NCBI RefSeq assembly: GCF_028416595.1
Contig: NZ_JAMQKC010000001.1
Span: 1 to 64,000, forward strand
Length of the DNA: 64,000 nt
Reading direction: 5' to 3'
Source of the DNA: Aquibacillus salsiterrae
GTDB taxonomy: Bacteria > Bacillota > Bacilli > Bacillales > Amphibacillaceae
Made by a program: the position numbers and the translations under genes. Positions 26,875 to 35,055 of this stretch are shown in pieces (the first letter of the stretch is position 1; the number at the start of each line of letters is the position of its first letter). A model generated the notes under the pieces. The model worked only from the letters and a program-made list of their open reading frames with translations, made no database searches and had not been told where the DNA came from.

Positions 26875-28029
26875 TTACTTCCCCCTTTCTTGTTCCATCA
26901 GTGCTTGGACAATTTTTGACATATGTCCGATTCGCTCTTCTGGAATGTCATCACCCTTCATTTCTTTATAAAATGATTCAAATAGTTCTGTATGAGTCAT
27001 CTTTTGTTTTTCTCGTATTCTATTTAAATCATTCAACTGCATGGTTGAAGTTAAAACTTTCCGTTCGAGTCTTAATATGTTTGGGAATTTCTTTCTTAAT
27101 TTGCCCATCGGATCCAGTAATTGTCCATCATCTAATAAACTAACATGTAAATAATCATCCGATTTTTCACTAGTAGACCCATCTAATAGTTCATTAAAAT
27201 AGGATTCAACGATTCTCATATCCCGTCTTGGCATGAGCATTACTTGGGAAATTTGACAATTACCTTGTTCATCTAATTCCACTATTGTGACTGATTTTTT
27301 ATGGTTAGCCTCAGAAAAGGAATACTTTAAAATAGATCCACTATATCGTATCGTATCTTTGATAATCCGTTGAGGCTGGTGTAAATGACCAAGCGCGACA
27401 TACGTAAACTTTTCAAAAAGATTTACATCAACGTACGGCGTGCCACCAATCATCGATAACCTTTCTTCTGACTCTGATTCCATTCCTCCAGCCATAAACA
27501 TATGCCCAACAAATACATGTCGTTCCTTCATGTCATGGTGTTGTTCAATATGCTTCACAACTGCCTCCATTGCAGTTTGATGCGACTGGATACCTTCATC
27601 CCCAAAAAACTGCCTCGCATCCGCTGGCTCTATATAGGGAATTAAATGAAAGTGAACCGGTCCATGGTCATCATAAAGTGTGACGGGTGAAAGCTCCCCT
27701 TTTAATTTCGTTTCCAAGTATAGTTGTTGCTTTCGAAACAGTTGATTACCAAATTCTAAGCGGTCTGGGCTATCATGATTCCCAGCTATTGCAAGTACAG
27801 GTACTTCTAAGTCACTTACAATCGTTGTCAATGTTTGGTTCAGTAAATCAACCGCTTCTTTCGGTGGAATAGCTCTGTCATATAAGTCGCCCGCAATGAC
27901 CACGACATCCGGTTTTTCATCTATGATAATCTGGATGAACTTGGCAAGAATGTATGCCTGGTCCTCAGTCATGTGAACACTATTGACAATCTTCCCTAAA
28001 TGCCAATCCGCAGTATGTAAAATTTTCAT
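26875..28029 (-). CDS. sbcD: SbcCD exonuclease, nuclease subunit SbcD
   Basis: The Mre11-like phosphoesterase subunit, 384 aa. The five metal-binding motifs are in order: DWHLGK, GDLYDR, GNHDSPDR, GHMF and GHLHQP. ATG 28029 opens the operon with sbcC. B. subtilis sbcD is reported within the LexA regulon. Two LexA-like boxes lie 115-160 bases upstream here, in the divergent intergenic region, and could serve both sides, but they are placed best for the yolD-like gene. Confidence 0.96.
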   Translation of the reverse strand: MKILHTADWHLGKIVNSVHMTEDQAYILAKFIQIIIDEKPDVVVIAGDLYDRAIPPKEAVDLLNQTLTTIVSDLEVPVLAIAGNHDSPDRLEFGNQLFRKQQLYLETKLKGELSPVTLYDDHGPVHFHLIPYIEPADARQFFGDEGIQSHQTAMEAVVKHIEQHHDMKERHVFVGHMFMAGGMESESEERLSMIGGTPYVDVNLFEKFTYVALGHLHQPQRIIKDTIRYSGSILKYSFSEANHKKSVTIVELDEQGNCQISQVMLMPRRDMRIVESYFNELLDGSTSEKSDDYLHVSLLDDGQLLDPMGKLRKKFPNILRLERKVLTSTMQLNDLNRIREKQKMTHTELFESFYKEMKGDDIPEERIGHMSKIVQALMEQERGK

Positions 28030-28144
28030 TAAACATCCTCTCCTTATCCAACCATTTTACCACGATTTATTTTTATTAGTTATGTTTAAATTAACCAACT
28101 TCTTACGCTAAAAGATTTGTTCAACCTTTACTATTTATTATAAA

Positions 28145-28194
28145 CGAACGAGCGTTCTTAATCTATTGAAAAGGAACGAATGTTCGTTTATAAT
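28145..28194 (+). promoter_or_regulatory. SOS promoter with two LexA boxes
   Basis: -35 TTGAAA (28166-28171), 17-base spacer, -10 TATAAT (28189-28194). Box 1, CGAACGAGCGTTCT (28145-28158), lies just upstream of the -35. Box 2, GGAACGAATGTTCG (28173-28186), fills the spacer. Each matches the Bacillus consensus CGAACRNRYGTTYC at 13 of 14 positions, box 2 on its minus strand. LexA bound there would shut the promoter. Confidence 0.88.
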
Positions 28195-28214
28195 TTTCCA
28201 TAGAGGTGAACGCA

Positions 28215-28550
28215 ATGGTTAATGACAGAGGCACGATGAAATGGTCTTCTCTGATGCTGCCAGAACATGTGGAAATGCTAAGACAGCTATGGCAGGAAGA
28301 CCGAAAGAAACAAAAACCAATCTTAGATGAACAATATTTAGAAATACTGAACACGAAGCTACAAGAAGCACTCGTTACGCAAGCAGCCGTTTTACTAACC
28401 GTGTATCGTAATTATGATTTTGATACCTATGAAGGTATCATTTCCGCCATTGATTTAACTCAAAATCAATTAAAAATAAAGACAAGTTACCCTCATTCAC
28501 TTATAACAATTGAATTATCACAAATCATTCAACTCGAATCGATTGATTAA
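28215..28550 (+). CDS. YolD-like family protein
   Basis: A 111-residue protein. The N-terminus MVNDRGTMKWSSLMLPEHVEML is the hallmark of the YolD-like family, whose members usually sit next to Y-family DNA polymerases (UvrX/YqjW) and are induced by DNA damage. The C-terminal half resembles a small beta domain (GIISAIDLTQNQLKI). ATG 28215 is six bases after GAGGTG. No polymerase gene is nearby, so this is a lone copy. Two LexA boxes in its promoter support SOS control. Confidence 0.9.
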   Translation: MVNDRGTMKWSSLMLPEHVEMLRQLWQEDRKKQKPILDEQYLEILNTKLQEALVTQAAVLLTVYRNYDFDTYEGIISAIDLTQNQLKIKTSYPHSLITIELSQIIQLESID

Positions 28551-28563
28551 TGATGAACTACAC

Positions 28564-28608
28564 AAAAAAGTGCTTGATTTCCACATGAAATCAAGCACTT
28601 TTTTATTA
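28564..28608 (+). terminator. terminator of the yolD-like gene
   Basis: An 18-bp stem, AAAAAAGTGCTTGATTTC (28564-28581) with its complement (28587-28604), followed by TTATT. The A-run also gives a T-tract on the minus strand. Confidence 0.92.
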
Positions 28609-28639
28609 AAAGATTAGAAAGATGAAAAAAATCTAAGAG

Positions 28640-28672
28640 CTGTCTAGCAAGGCGCGACTTGCGCTTTTTCTT
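28640..28672 (+). repeat. dispersed hairpin repeat, shortest form
   Basis: CTGTCTAG is joined directly to CAAGGCGCGACTTGCGC and TTTTTCTTA. The complement of its end supplies the TAA stop codon of the yozE-like gene. Confidence 0.75.
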
Positions 28673-28886
28673 ACCGGTTAGCAATGTAATCATCCCATAG
28701 CCGGTCGAACACTCCGATAGCCTCAGTAAACGGAATATTCCATTCTAAATAGCGACTCACTTCATCATATGAAGTAGAATGCTTTGGAAAGTCATGATCA
28801 TGAAATATCCATTCTGCTAATCGACTTTCATCTGTTGCTACTTTAGCACCGCGATAACGCATCATATAATGATAAAAAGACTGCAC
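28671..28886 (-). CDS. yozE: YozE family (UPF0346) protein
   Basis: A 71-residue SAM-like helical protein. MQSFYHYMMRYRG at the start and YLEWNIPF and FDRLWDDY near the end follow the YozE family. No function is established. The start is GTG 28886, five bases after GAGGTG, and 28 bases after the tatC stop, so it is probably the last gene of the tat unit. Its TAA stop lies in the end of a hairpin repeat. Confidence 0.85.
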   Translation of the reverse strand: MQSFYHYMMRYRGAKVATDESRLAEWIFHDHDFPKHSTSYDEVSRYLEWNIPFTEAIGVFDRLWDDYIANR

Positions 28887-28914
28887 AATTTCACCTCAAT
28901 AAAGCCAATATCTT

Positions 28915-29679
28915 TTACTCCTGTTCGCTCATAAATTCTTGATGTTTTTGTTCCTTTTTACGATAGACCATTCGAGATAGAACAATACTTATTTCGTATA
29001 GCACAATTAATGGAACAGCTACAACTAACTGTAGGATGAAGTCTGGTGGCGAAATCATCGTACCAATCACAACTAAAACGAAATACGCATATTTTCTTGT
29101 TTTCTTTAAAAAATCTGGTGTTAGTATTCCTAAGCTAGTTAAAAACATCGTAATAATTGGTATTTCAAACATAACCGCAAATGGCATCGTTACTCGAAAT
29201 AAAAATCGGAAATAATTTTCTACAGTAAACATTGCGTTAAACACACCATCATTTAAAGAAAGTAAAAACGGAAGAATTAAGTAGACAAATATATAGTATC
29301 CAAAAGCTAGTCCAGCTAAAAACAACAAGAAAATTGCAGGTATATACGCGAGCGACACCTTTCGTTCCTTAGCTGTTAGTCCTGGTTTAACAAATAGCCA
29401 AATTTGCAAGCTTAAAAAAGGAATTGTCCCGACTAACGCAACAACCATCGCCATCGTAAAATAAATCCAAATAATTTCCCCTGGCCCAATTAATGTAAGC
29501 GTAATATCAATATCTTTTAAAAAGAAGGATTTGATGTCTTTCACATAAACAAAGCCAACAATTAAAAAGAGTACAAATATAATCGCAGTATAAATCAGCC
29601 GTTTTCTTAACTCAGCAAAATGATCTAAATAATTCATTTCCTTCTCATTAGCATCTTGACCCCGCTCCTCATCAGACAT
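28915..29679 (-). CDS. tatC: twin-arginine translocase subunit TatC
   Basis: The receptor subunit of the Tat system, which exports folded proteins (254 aa, normal length). MNYLDHFAELRKRL is the conserved cytoplasmic N-terminus, and six membrane spans follow. The acidic residue of the FTVENYFRFL loop is present. I chose ATG 29679, because its ribosome site (eight Gs then AGT) lies directly upstream; a longer reading has no site. The eight-G run is unusual and may vary in length. A hairpin repeat sits right before that site, between tatA and tatC. Confidence 0.95.
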   Translation of the reverse strand: MSDEERGQDANEKEMNYLDHFAELRKRLIYTAIIFVLFLIVGFVYVKDIKSFFLKDIDITLTLIGPGEIIWIYFTMAMVVALVGTIPFLSLQIWLFVKPGLTAKERKVSLAYIPAIFLLFLAGLAFGYYIFVYLILPFLLSLNDGVFNAMFTVENYFRFLFRVTMPFAVMFEIPIITMFLTSLGILTPDFLKKTRKYAYFVLVVIGTMISPPDFILQLVVAVPLIVLYEISIVLSRMVYRKKEQKHQEFMSEQE

Positions 29680-29694
29680 ACTCCCCCCCCTTTC

Positions 29695-29815
29695 AAGAAA
29701 AGCGTAAGCGCCTTGATTAGCCCCCACAGGCATAAGACAAGACCTGACGTGGCGATCTTTGCCACAAAAGGGATTGACTTATGACCTCAGGCGGGCTAGG
29801 CGCTGAAGCTAGACA
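29695..29815 (-). repeat. dispersed hairpin repeat, full-length copy in the tat unit
   Basis: The minus strand runs GTCTAGCTTCAGCGCC ... CGCTTTTCTT. Pairs: AGCGCCT/AGGCGCT, TAGCCC/GGGCTA, CATAAG/CTTATG, GTGGC/GCCAC. Its pyrimidine-rich end lies just before the tatC ribosome site. Confidence 0.9.
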
Positions 29816-29818
29816 AAT

Positions 29819-29862
29819 AAGAAAAGCGTAAGCGCCTTGATTAGCCCCCACATAAGCGCAAT
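29819..29862 (-). repeat. dispersed hairpin repeat, truncated copy
   Basis: A second copy of the outer arm (AAGAAAAGCGTAAGCGCC, then TTGATTAGCCCCCACATAAGCG on the plus strand) in tandem with 29695-29815, cut short. From there to 29931 nothing else is visible. Confidence 0.8.
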
Positions 29863-29931
29863 TTTTCTGGTCTTTCGCGAAAAGAAGATGTAAGGTCAGT
29901 TATCCCTTACACCTTCAATCAACGGTTCGTC

Positions 29932-30114
29932 TTATTTGTCGTCTATTTTTTTATTGGGTTCTTCATCAGAAACAATGTCTCTTGTAGCTTTTTTGAATTC
30001 TTTTAACGAACTACCGACTGCTTTACCAATCTCTGGAAGCTTGGAAGGTCCAAACACGATTAGTGCAATAATGAGAATAAGTATTAACCCTGGAAAACCA
30101 ATATTACTAAACAT
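29932..30114 (-). CDS. tatA: twin-arginine translocase subunit TatA (second copy)
   Basis: A 60-residue pore-forming Tat component. One membrane span ([15 protein letters not shown]) is followed by the hinge [14 protein letters not shown] and an amphipathic helix, [14 protein letters not shown] chose ATG 30114, eight bases after GGAG. It lies 17 bases after the stop of a close paralogue, so this is a tandem duplication. Confidence 0.93.
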   Translation of the reverse strand: MFSNIGFPGLILILIIALIVFGPSKLPEIGKAVGSSLKEFKKATRDIVSDEEPNKKIDDK

Positions 30115-30131
30115 TTCCATCACTCCGAGTA

Positions 30132-30338
30132 TCAATTAGATTTTGAATCGTCATTTAACAATTGAGTTTTTGATTGTTGTTCATCATCTTCATCAGTGAG
30201 TTCACGTGCTGACTTCTTGAATTCACGCAAAGTATCACCTGTTGCTTTTCCAATCTCAGGCAATTTCTTCGGTCCAAAAACGACCAGTGCAATGATTACT
30301 ATTAAAATCAAACCAGGAATACCGATTGTAGAAAACAC
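30132..30338 (-). CDS. tatA: twin-arginine translocase subunit TatA (first copy)
   Basis: A 68-residue paralogue of the next gene, with the same span and hinge ([29 protein letters not shown]) and an amphipathic helix, [10 protein letters not shown], then a longer acidic/polar tail. The start is GTG 30338 with GAGG upstream. It heads the unit tatA-tatA-tatC-yozE. The two copies may pair with TatC in one complex, or one may be a substrate-specific variant. Confidence 0.92.
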   Translation of the reverse strand: MFSTIGIPGLILIVIIALVVFGPKKLPEIGKATGDTLREFKKSARELTDEDDEQQSKTQLLNDDSKSN

Positions 30339-30492
30339 GTCCTCACCTCATAACGTTTCAGTTTTTAGACTACTAACATCACGAATTCATTCATATTATA
30401 AAGATAAAAAGATACCATGTCTATACTTAACATGTTAGCACATGGATAGATTTTATCCTAACGACAAATCTATGAACTCTTCTGACCTGCCA

Positions 30493-30984
30493 CTAGCCAT
30501 TCCAATCATATTGGATAAAATAGTAATCATAAGGATTTTTTTCGTCTTTGATACCCTTTTCCACCTTTGTTTGGACCCAATTTTCTTCCTGAAACGCTGG
30601 AAAAAATGTATCACCCAAAAACGTATCATCAATCCGCGTCATATACATCCGGTCAGCAAACGGGAGAATTTGTTCAAATATTTCCGCCCCACCAATAACA
30701 AAGTACTCCACTGTCGGGTCTTTTTTATTCCACTCCAAAACCGTATCAATCGAATGAATTACCTCTATGCCTTCTTGCTGAAACGCACGGTCTCTAGTTA
30801 AAATAATATTTCTTCGGTTCGGAAGCGGTCCCTTCATCGAATCATACGTCTTTCTCCCCATGATAACAATATTATTTGTTGTTAACTGTTTGAAAAATTT
30901 CAAATCATTCGGCAAGCGCCAAGGTAGATCATTGTTGTAACCAATCACCCGTTGTTTATCCATTGCGAAAAGTAGTGAAATCAA
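30493..30984 (-). CDS. dfrA: dihydrofolate reductase
   Basis: Reduces dihydrofolate to tetrahydrofolate with NADPH (163 aa, normal). The N-terminal strand ISLLFAMDKQRVIGYNNDLPWRLPNDL holds the catalytic acidic residue of the active-site helix. GRKTYDSM and VIGGAEIF are the NADPH-binding loops. It follows thyA with a 32-base gap, the usual thyA-dfrA pairing that regenerates the folate consumed by thymidylate synthase. The start is TTG 30984 after GGGGG. Confidence 0.95.
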   Translation of the reverse strand: MISLLFAMDKQRVIGYNNDLPWRLPNDLKFFKQLTTNNIVIMGRKTYDSMKGPLPNRRNIILTRDRAFQQEGIEVIHSIDTVLEWNKKDPTVEYFVIGGAEIFEQILPFADRMYMTRIDDTFLGDTFFPAFQEENWVQTKVEKGIKDEKNPYDYYFIQYDWNG

Positions 30985-31016
30985 AGCTCATTCCCCCTAG
31001 TTTTTTCATGTTCATT

Positions 31017-31976
31017 TTATACTGCAACCGGACCTTTAATCGGTGGATGAGGTTCATAGTTCACTAATTCTAAATCTTCCATTTCAAAATCAAAAATAGA
31101 CGTTTTAGCAGGATTTAATTTAAGTGTTGGTAATTGTTTAGGTTGACGAGACAATTGAGTTTTGACTTGCTCGAGGTGATTCGTATATATATGAGCATCC
31201 CCTAACGTGTGAATAAACTCGCCTACTTCCAATTGACAAACTTGTGCAACTAAATGAGTGAGTAACGCATAGCTTGCAATATTAAAAGGAATACCAAGAA
31301 AAATATCACCACTGCGTTGGTATAGTTGACAAGATAATTTGCCATCAGCAACATAGAATTGAAACATCGTATGACAAGGCGGTAATGCCATATTGGTCGG
31401 AACATCTTCCGGATTCCATGCAGTCACAATATGCCTTCTTGAATCCGGATTTCTTTTAATTGCATCAATGACGTCTTGTAATTGATCAATTGTTTGACCC
31501 TTTGAGGTTTTCCATGCACGCCACTGTGAGCCATACACAGATCCTAAGTCACCAAATTCCATAGCGAATGTATCATCTGATAAAATATTACTTTTAAATT
31601 TCTCCATTTGCTCCTCATAGACTTTTTTAAATGGTGTATCTGTTTGACTACGGTTGCCAAAATCAGTCATGTCAGGTCCATGATACGCTTCACTTTCCAC
31701 CCATTTTTTAAAGGCCCATTCGTTCCAAATGTTATTATTTTGCTCAAGCAAATATTTAATATTAGTATCACCTTTAATAAACCATAAAAGTTCACTTGCG
31801 ATTAAGCGGAAAGGGACCCGCTTTGTTGTTATTAAAGGAAAGCCTTCGCTTAAATTAAAGCGCATTTGATGGCCAAAGATAGACAATGTACCCGTGTTCG
31901 TTCGGTCATCTTTTCTACTACCATGCTCAAGCACCTTTTCACAAAGATTCAAATAGGCTTTTTCACCAGTTACCAT
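31017..31976 (-). CDS. thyA: thymidylate synthase
   Basis: Methylates dUMP to dTMP using methylenetetrahydrofolate. It has 319 residues, so it is the long form with the approximately 50-residue insert around residues 80-135. The nucleophile is the Cys of [10 protein letters not shown] near residue 200. [22 protein letters not shown] and GDAHIYTNH are conserved. ATG 31976 follows GAAGGAGAG. It sits 19 bases after the protease gene and 32 bases before dfrA. Confidence 0.96.
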   Translation of the reverse strand: MVTGEKAYLNLCEKVLEHGSRKDDRTNTGTLSIFGHQMRFNLSEGFPLITTKRVPFRLIASELLWFIKGDTNIKYLLEQNNNIWNEWAFKKWVESEAYHGPDMTDFGNRSQTDTPFKKVYEEQMEKFKSNILSDDTFAMEFGDLGSVYGSQWRAWKTSKGQTIDQLQDVIDAIKRNPDSRRHIVTAWNPEDVPTNMALPPCHTMFQFYVADGKLSCQLYQRSGDIFLGIPFNIASYALLTHLVAQVCQLEVGEFIHTLGDAHIYTNHLEQVKTQLSRQPKQLPTLKLNPAKTSIFDFEMEDLELVNYEPHPPIKGPVAV

Positions 31977-31995
31977 ACAACAAACTCTCCTTCAT

Positions 31996-32748
31996 CTATT
32001 TATAATAATTCGGTTGAATCGTACTACTCTTTAGTGACTCGAGGTTACTTAACACCCTATATGTTTCCGGTGCATTTTTTTTTATATCATAATTAGAACT
32101 GTCACTGTAGTAATAGCTAGCAAACATTTCAGAAAAGTATTCCGACTCATAATTGTTGAAATACTCTTTTTTACCAAACACTGTTTTAACTTCAAGTTTC
32201 CACGCGTCCTCAAGCGATGTTGCAAATGACCGGTCTGTTAAAAGAAGATTGTACACCGTATGACCTATTTCGTGCAATTCAAGATTGATAGAGCTATGTC
32301 CATTACCAGGCATGCTTGACCCAATTTTTGCAGAAATTAACCAACTCCCGCCAGAGCCAGGTACATCATCCCACGTTACATCACCTTTATAACCACGTGG
32401 GCGTTCGGATTTCAAATAAGCTAATAATGGCTCATCGGTTAAACTTCCTTCAAACAGTCGGATTTTTACACCTTGAACGACTAATAGCTGCAATACAGGT
32501 CGATCAATCCGATTAATTCTCTCTAACATGACGAATAAAGATAGTTGATCACTTATTTCGTTAGGAACAATTACTAATTGGTTCAGGAAGTCAGCATTCG
32601 TCAAATTTTCCATTGGGAACGAATCTTCAATTCCGTGAGCCTTTTGAAGGAGTACCCCATTAAATGGTTTAGTAATATCCATAAAAGGGAGAAACGAAAA
32701 AATAAGAACAACGATGATTACTTTTAGATGTTTTATTAGCTTCTTCAT
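31996..32748 (-). CDS. secreted lethal-factor-like metalloprotease (ATLF/Pro-Pro endopeptidase type)
   Basis: A 250-residue exported protein. The N-terminus MKKLIKHLKVIIVVLIFSFLP is a signal peptide or anchor. The zinc motif is LHEIGHTVY near residue 158. A downstream YFSEMFASYYYSD (near 208) carries the third ligand Glu, as in the anthrax lethal factor C-terminal domain family (M34), which includes Pro-Pro endopeptidases that release surface proteins. The size fits a one-domain PPEP. The target is not known; a Pro-rich surface protein would be expected. It lies upstream of thyA by 19 bases, a placement unrelated to its likely role. Confidence 0.75.
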   Translation of the reverse strand: MKKLIKHLKVIIVVLIFSFLPFMDITKPFNGVLLQKAHGIEDSFPMENLTNADFLNQLVIVPNEISDQLSLFVMLERINRIDRPVLQLLVVQGVKIRLFEGSLTDEPLLAYLKSERPRGYKGDVTWDDVPGSGGSWLISAKIGSSMPGNGHSSINLELHEIGHTVYNLLLTDRSFATSLEDAWKLEVKTVFGKKEYFNNYESEYFSEMFASYYYSDSSNYDIKKNAPETYRVLSNLESLKSSTIQPNYYK

Positions 32749-32914
32749 TTATTTTTCCCTGAAGAATGATATGTCTTACTTTATCTGTAATTAACATAGG
32801 TAGTCTTATTGTAACATATTACAAAAATATTTCGGTTAACTAATTCAAGCATATTTATTTATAAGCAACATAAATCTTGTTAGGAGAGAGATTAATCTGA
32901 AAGGGGTTGTTTCC

Positions 32915-33946
32915 ATGGTAAATGGAAATGTCCAACAGGTGATGAAGCATTCGATGGCCTATAGTTTTGTCATTAGTCAGCCATTCTCTTATTATGTGGA
33001 TGCCTACCCTATGTTACAGAATGAAGTTTTAGAGAATGTGGATGTAGCTGTATTTGGTGAACATAGTAAAGCAGTAACCATTATTCAACATAAATTAAAT
33101 AAACTATCTTACTATGATAAAAAAATAGACGGAGAATATGGCGTGTTAACGGAATATGCCTTAAAGAAATTCCAATTTGAACATGGTTTAACGATTAATG
33201 GTAAAGCGGACCAAAAGACGTTAAGAGAAATGATGCGTGCAGAAAGAGAACACTATTTAGAGCCATTAAAAGAGATATCAACAACCTACTACCCCGGTCA
33301 AAAAAGCGATGATATTAAAAAAATCCAAAAGGCGCTACAATATTTTGGCTATTACAAATCAAAGGTAGACGGAATTTATGGTCCTATGACAGATAAGGCA
33401 TTAAAAGCATTTCAAAAAGACCAAGGCATTGAGGTGGAAAATGAAATAAATCAAAAAACGGCTAAACAGATTTATTCCACAAAACCAATCAAAGAGGATA
33501 AACCACCAAAAGCTAAATCAAAACCAAGCAAACAAACTAGTTCAAAAAAAATTGATAAGACTATTGAACAACAAAGTTATCCTGTTTCAGATGTTATTGC
33601 AGAAGCGAAGCGATACATTGGTACCCCTTACGTATGGGGAGGAACCACACCGGAAGGCTTCGATTGTAGTGGTTATATCCAGTACGTCTTTAATCAATTA
33701 TCAATTCAAGTCCCAAGAACGGTAAGTGAAATGTGGAATATAACAAAACCAGTCAAGCAACTTTCTGTTGGTGATTTTGTTTTTTACGAAACGTACCGAC
33801 CAGGCCCGTCCCATATGGGAATTTACCTCGGCGACGGTAAGTTCATTCACGCCGGAGAATCAAACGGTGTGGAGATAAGTAGTATGAATAATCCGTATTG
33901 GCAACAAAGATATCTCGGTCCAAAGCGACTGTTAATCCAAAAATAA
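32915..33946 (+). CDS. NlpC/P60 endopeptidase with two peptidoglycan-binding domains
   Basis: A 343-residue wall hydrolase. Two PG_binding_1 domains lie near residues 50-108 and 127-189, each with the DGxYG pattern. A Lys/Ser/Pro-rich linker follows to about 225. The C-terminal NlpC/P60 domain has catalytic Cys in GFDCSGY, and His residues in SHMGIYLG and FIHAGES. Such enzymes cut between D-Glu and diaminopimelate. No normal signal peptide is visible at the N-terminus (MVNGNVQQVMKHSM), which is odd for a wall enzyme. AAAGGGG precedes ATG 32915. Confidence 0.88.
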   Translation: MVNGNVQQVMKHSMAYSFVISQPFSYYVDAYPMLQNEVLENVDVAVFGEHSKAVTIIQHKLNKLSYYDKKIDGEYGVLTEYALKKFQFEHGLTINGKADQKTLREMMRAEREHYLEPLKEISTTYYPGQKSDDIKKIQKALQYFGYYKSKVDGIYGPMTDKALKAFQKDQGIEVENEINQKTAKQIYSTKPIKEDKPPKAKSKPSKQTSSKKIDKTIEQQSYPVSDVIAEAKRYIGTPYVWGGTTPEGFDCSGYIQYVFNQLSIQVPRTVSEMWNITKPVKQLSVGDFVFYETYRPGPSHMGIYLGDGKFIHAGESNGVEISSMNNPYWQQRYLGPKRLLIQK

Positions 33947-33965
33947 AAAATTCGTTTAAATCCAT

Positions 33966-34002
33966 CCAAAAGACGACTCAGTTAGAATAGTCGTCTTTTT
34001 TT
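33966..34002 (+). terminator. terminator of the NlpC/P60 gene
   Basis: AAAAGACGACT and AGTCGTCTTTT (33968-33978 and 33989-33999) form the stem, followed by more Ts. Confidence 0.9.
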
Positions 34003-34006
34003 CATA

Positions 34007-34046
34007 GAAAAAGCGCAAGTCGCGCCTTGGCTTCAGCGCCCACCCC
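34007..34046 (-). repeat. dispersed hairpin repeat, shortest form
   Basis: The minus strand reads GGGCGCTGAAGCC AAGGCGC then GACTTGCGCTTTTTC. It resembles the copy at 28640. It overlaps the last codons of the HD-domain gene. Confidence 0.65.
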
Positions 34047-34632
34047 ATTCTTCGTAGAATTGATCGAGAAACCCTTCCATAAATTCGTGTCTATCTTTGG
34101 CAATAGCCCGTCCACGGTCCGTGTTCATCAATTGGTAAAGGCGAAGAAGTTTATCATGAAAATGTTGGATAGAGGCAAGTCTTTTCTCTTCCCCCTCATC
34201 CGCATGGATTAATCTGTCTTTTGCACCACCGAAGGCAAATGTCCTTGCAATACCAATCGCACCAATAGCATCTATTCGGTCCGCATCTTGGACAATTTTC
34301 CCCTCGAGCGACTTTGGTATGTGACCCTTGCTGTAGGATACATCTGTTATTGCTTGAAAAATCGCCTCTGTTACCGAATGAGATAGGCCGATGTTAGTTA
34401 GGAAATGTTGTAATTCTTTCCTTTCACTGTCTGGGTGCTCAAACAATTTCTTATCCCCGATATCATGCAACCACCCTGCAGCTTCTGAAATAAACAAGTC
34501 CCCTCCTTCAATCTCTGCTATGTGTTTTGCCATTTTTGCGACCCTTCTCATGTGGTAATAGTCATGTCCTGTGAAATCTTGGCTGAATTTTCTATATACG
34601 TATTGCTCAATAAGATCTAATTTAGTCTGCAT
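34033..34632 (-). CDS. ypgQ: HD-domain phosphohydrolase (YpgQ-like)
   Basis: A 199-residue metal-dependent phosphohydrolase. HD-family ligands are visible: HDYYHMRRV (first His), WLHDIGDKK (HD pair) and the later VQDADRIDAIG (Asp). B. subtilis YpgQ and E. coli YedJ share this layout; YpgQ hydrolyses deoxynucleoside triphosphates in vitro. The last residues (GR, stop TGA) are encoded within a short repeat copy, so its C-terminus may differ from relatives. Confidence 0.85.
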   Translation of the reverse strand: MQTKLDLIEQYVYRKFSQDFTGHDYYHMRRVAKMAKHIAEIEGGDLFISEAAGWLHDIGDKKLFEHPDSERKELQHFLTNIGLSHSVTEAIFQAITDVSYSKGHIPKSLEGKIVQDADRIDAIGAIGIARTFAFGGAKDRLIHADEGEEKRLASIQHFHDKLLRLYQLMNTDRGRAIAKDRHEFMEGFLDQFYEEWGGR

Positions 34633-34859
34633 AGCTACTCTCCTAATTAATTGGAACTATTTATCGGTTACCGAAGCGATTATCGGCTTAATTTTCCCTT
34701 GTACTGTGATGACACTGTAATTCATCATTATGTTATCTGAATATAACACATCATAATCACCCAAGCCAGTTCAATCTACCAAGTTAATTATTTGTCATTT
34801 TAATAGGAACCTCTCCTATTTTTGACTCGTATTTAAATTGATGAACGTGTTCCCGATTG

Positions 34860-34888
34860 TTGACTGAATTTCCAAAATAAGCTATATT
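34860..34888 (+). promoter_or_regulatory. promoter of the cold-shock leader
   Basis: -35 TTGACT (34860-34865), 17-base spacer, -10 TATATT (34883-34888). The transcript would start near 34895 and run about 160 bases before the csp start codon. The interval 34633-34859 upstream shows no other feature. Confidence 0.75.
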
Positions 34889-34927
34889 TGAATCAAGCAA
34901 AGAAGATGTATGGATTCATTATTTACG

Positions 34928-34989
34928 GGTAGCTTCTATAGAAGTAGGTTGAATTTTGATCCTTCACTTCTAGGAAGCTACCTTTTTAA
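34928..34989 (+). terminator. terminator-like hairpin inside the csp leader
   Basis: GGTAGCTTC plus TAGAAGT (34928-34945) pairs with ACTTCTA plus GGAAGCTACC (34966-34982) over about 16 bp with a small bulge, then TTTTT (34983-34987). It lies between the promoter and csp, so it is either a regulated attenuator or the end of a separate RNA of about 95 bases. Confidence 0.75.
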
Positions 34990-35055
34990 TTAGAAACCTT
35001 TCATCTTGTTTGTATTTTTCACACGGTTGACGTGCAAGAAATGGGAGGAGTACAC

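Noticed and set aside
30442-30801. Plus-strand open frame of 119 codons
   Set aside because: It is antisense to dfrA, with no ribosome site and no recognisable product.
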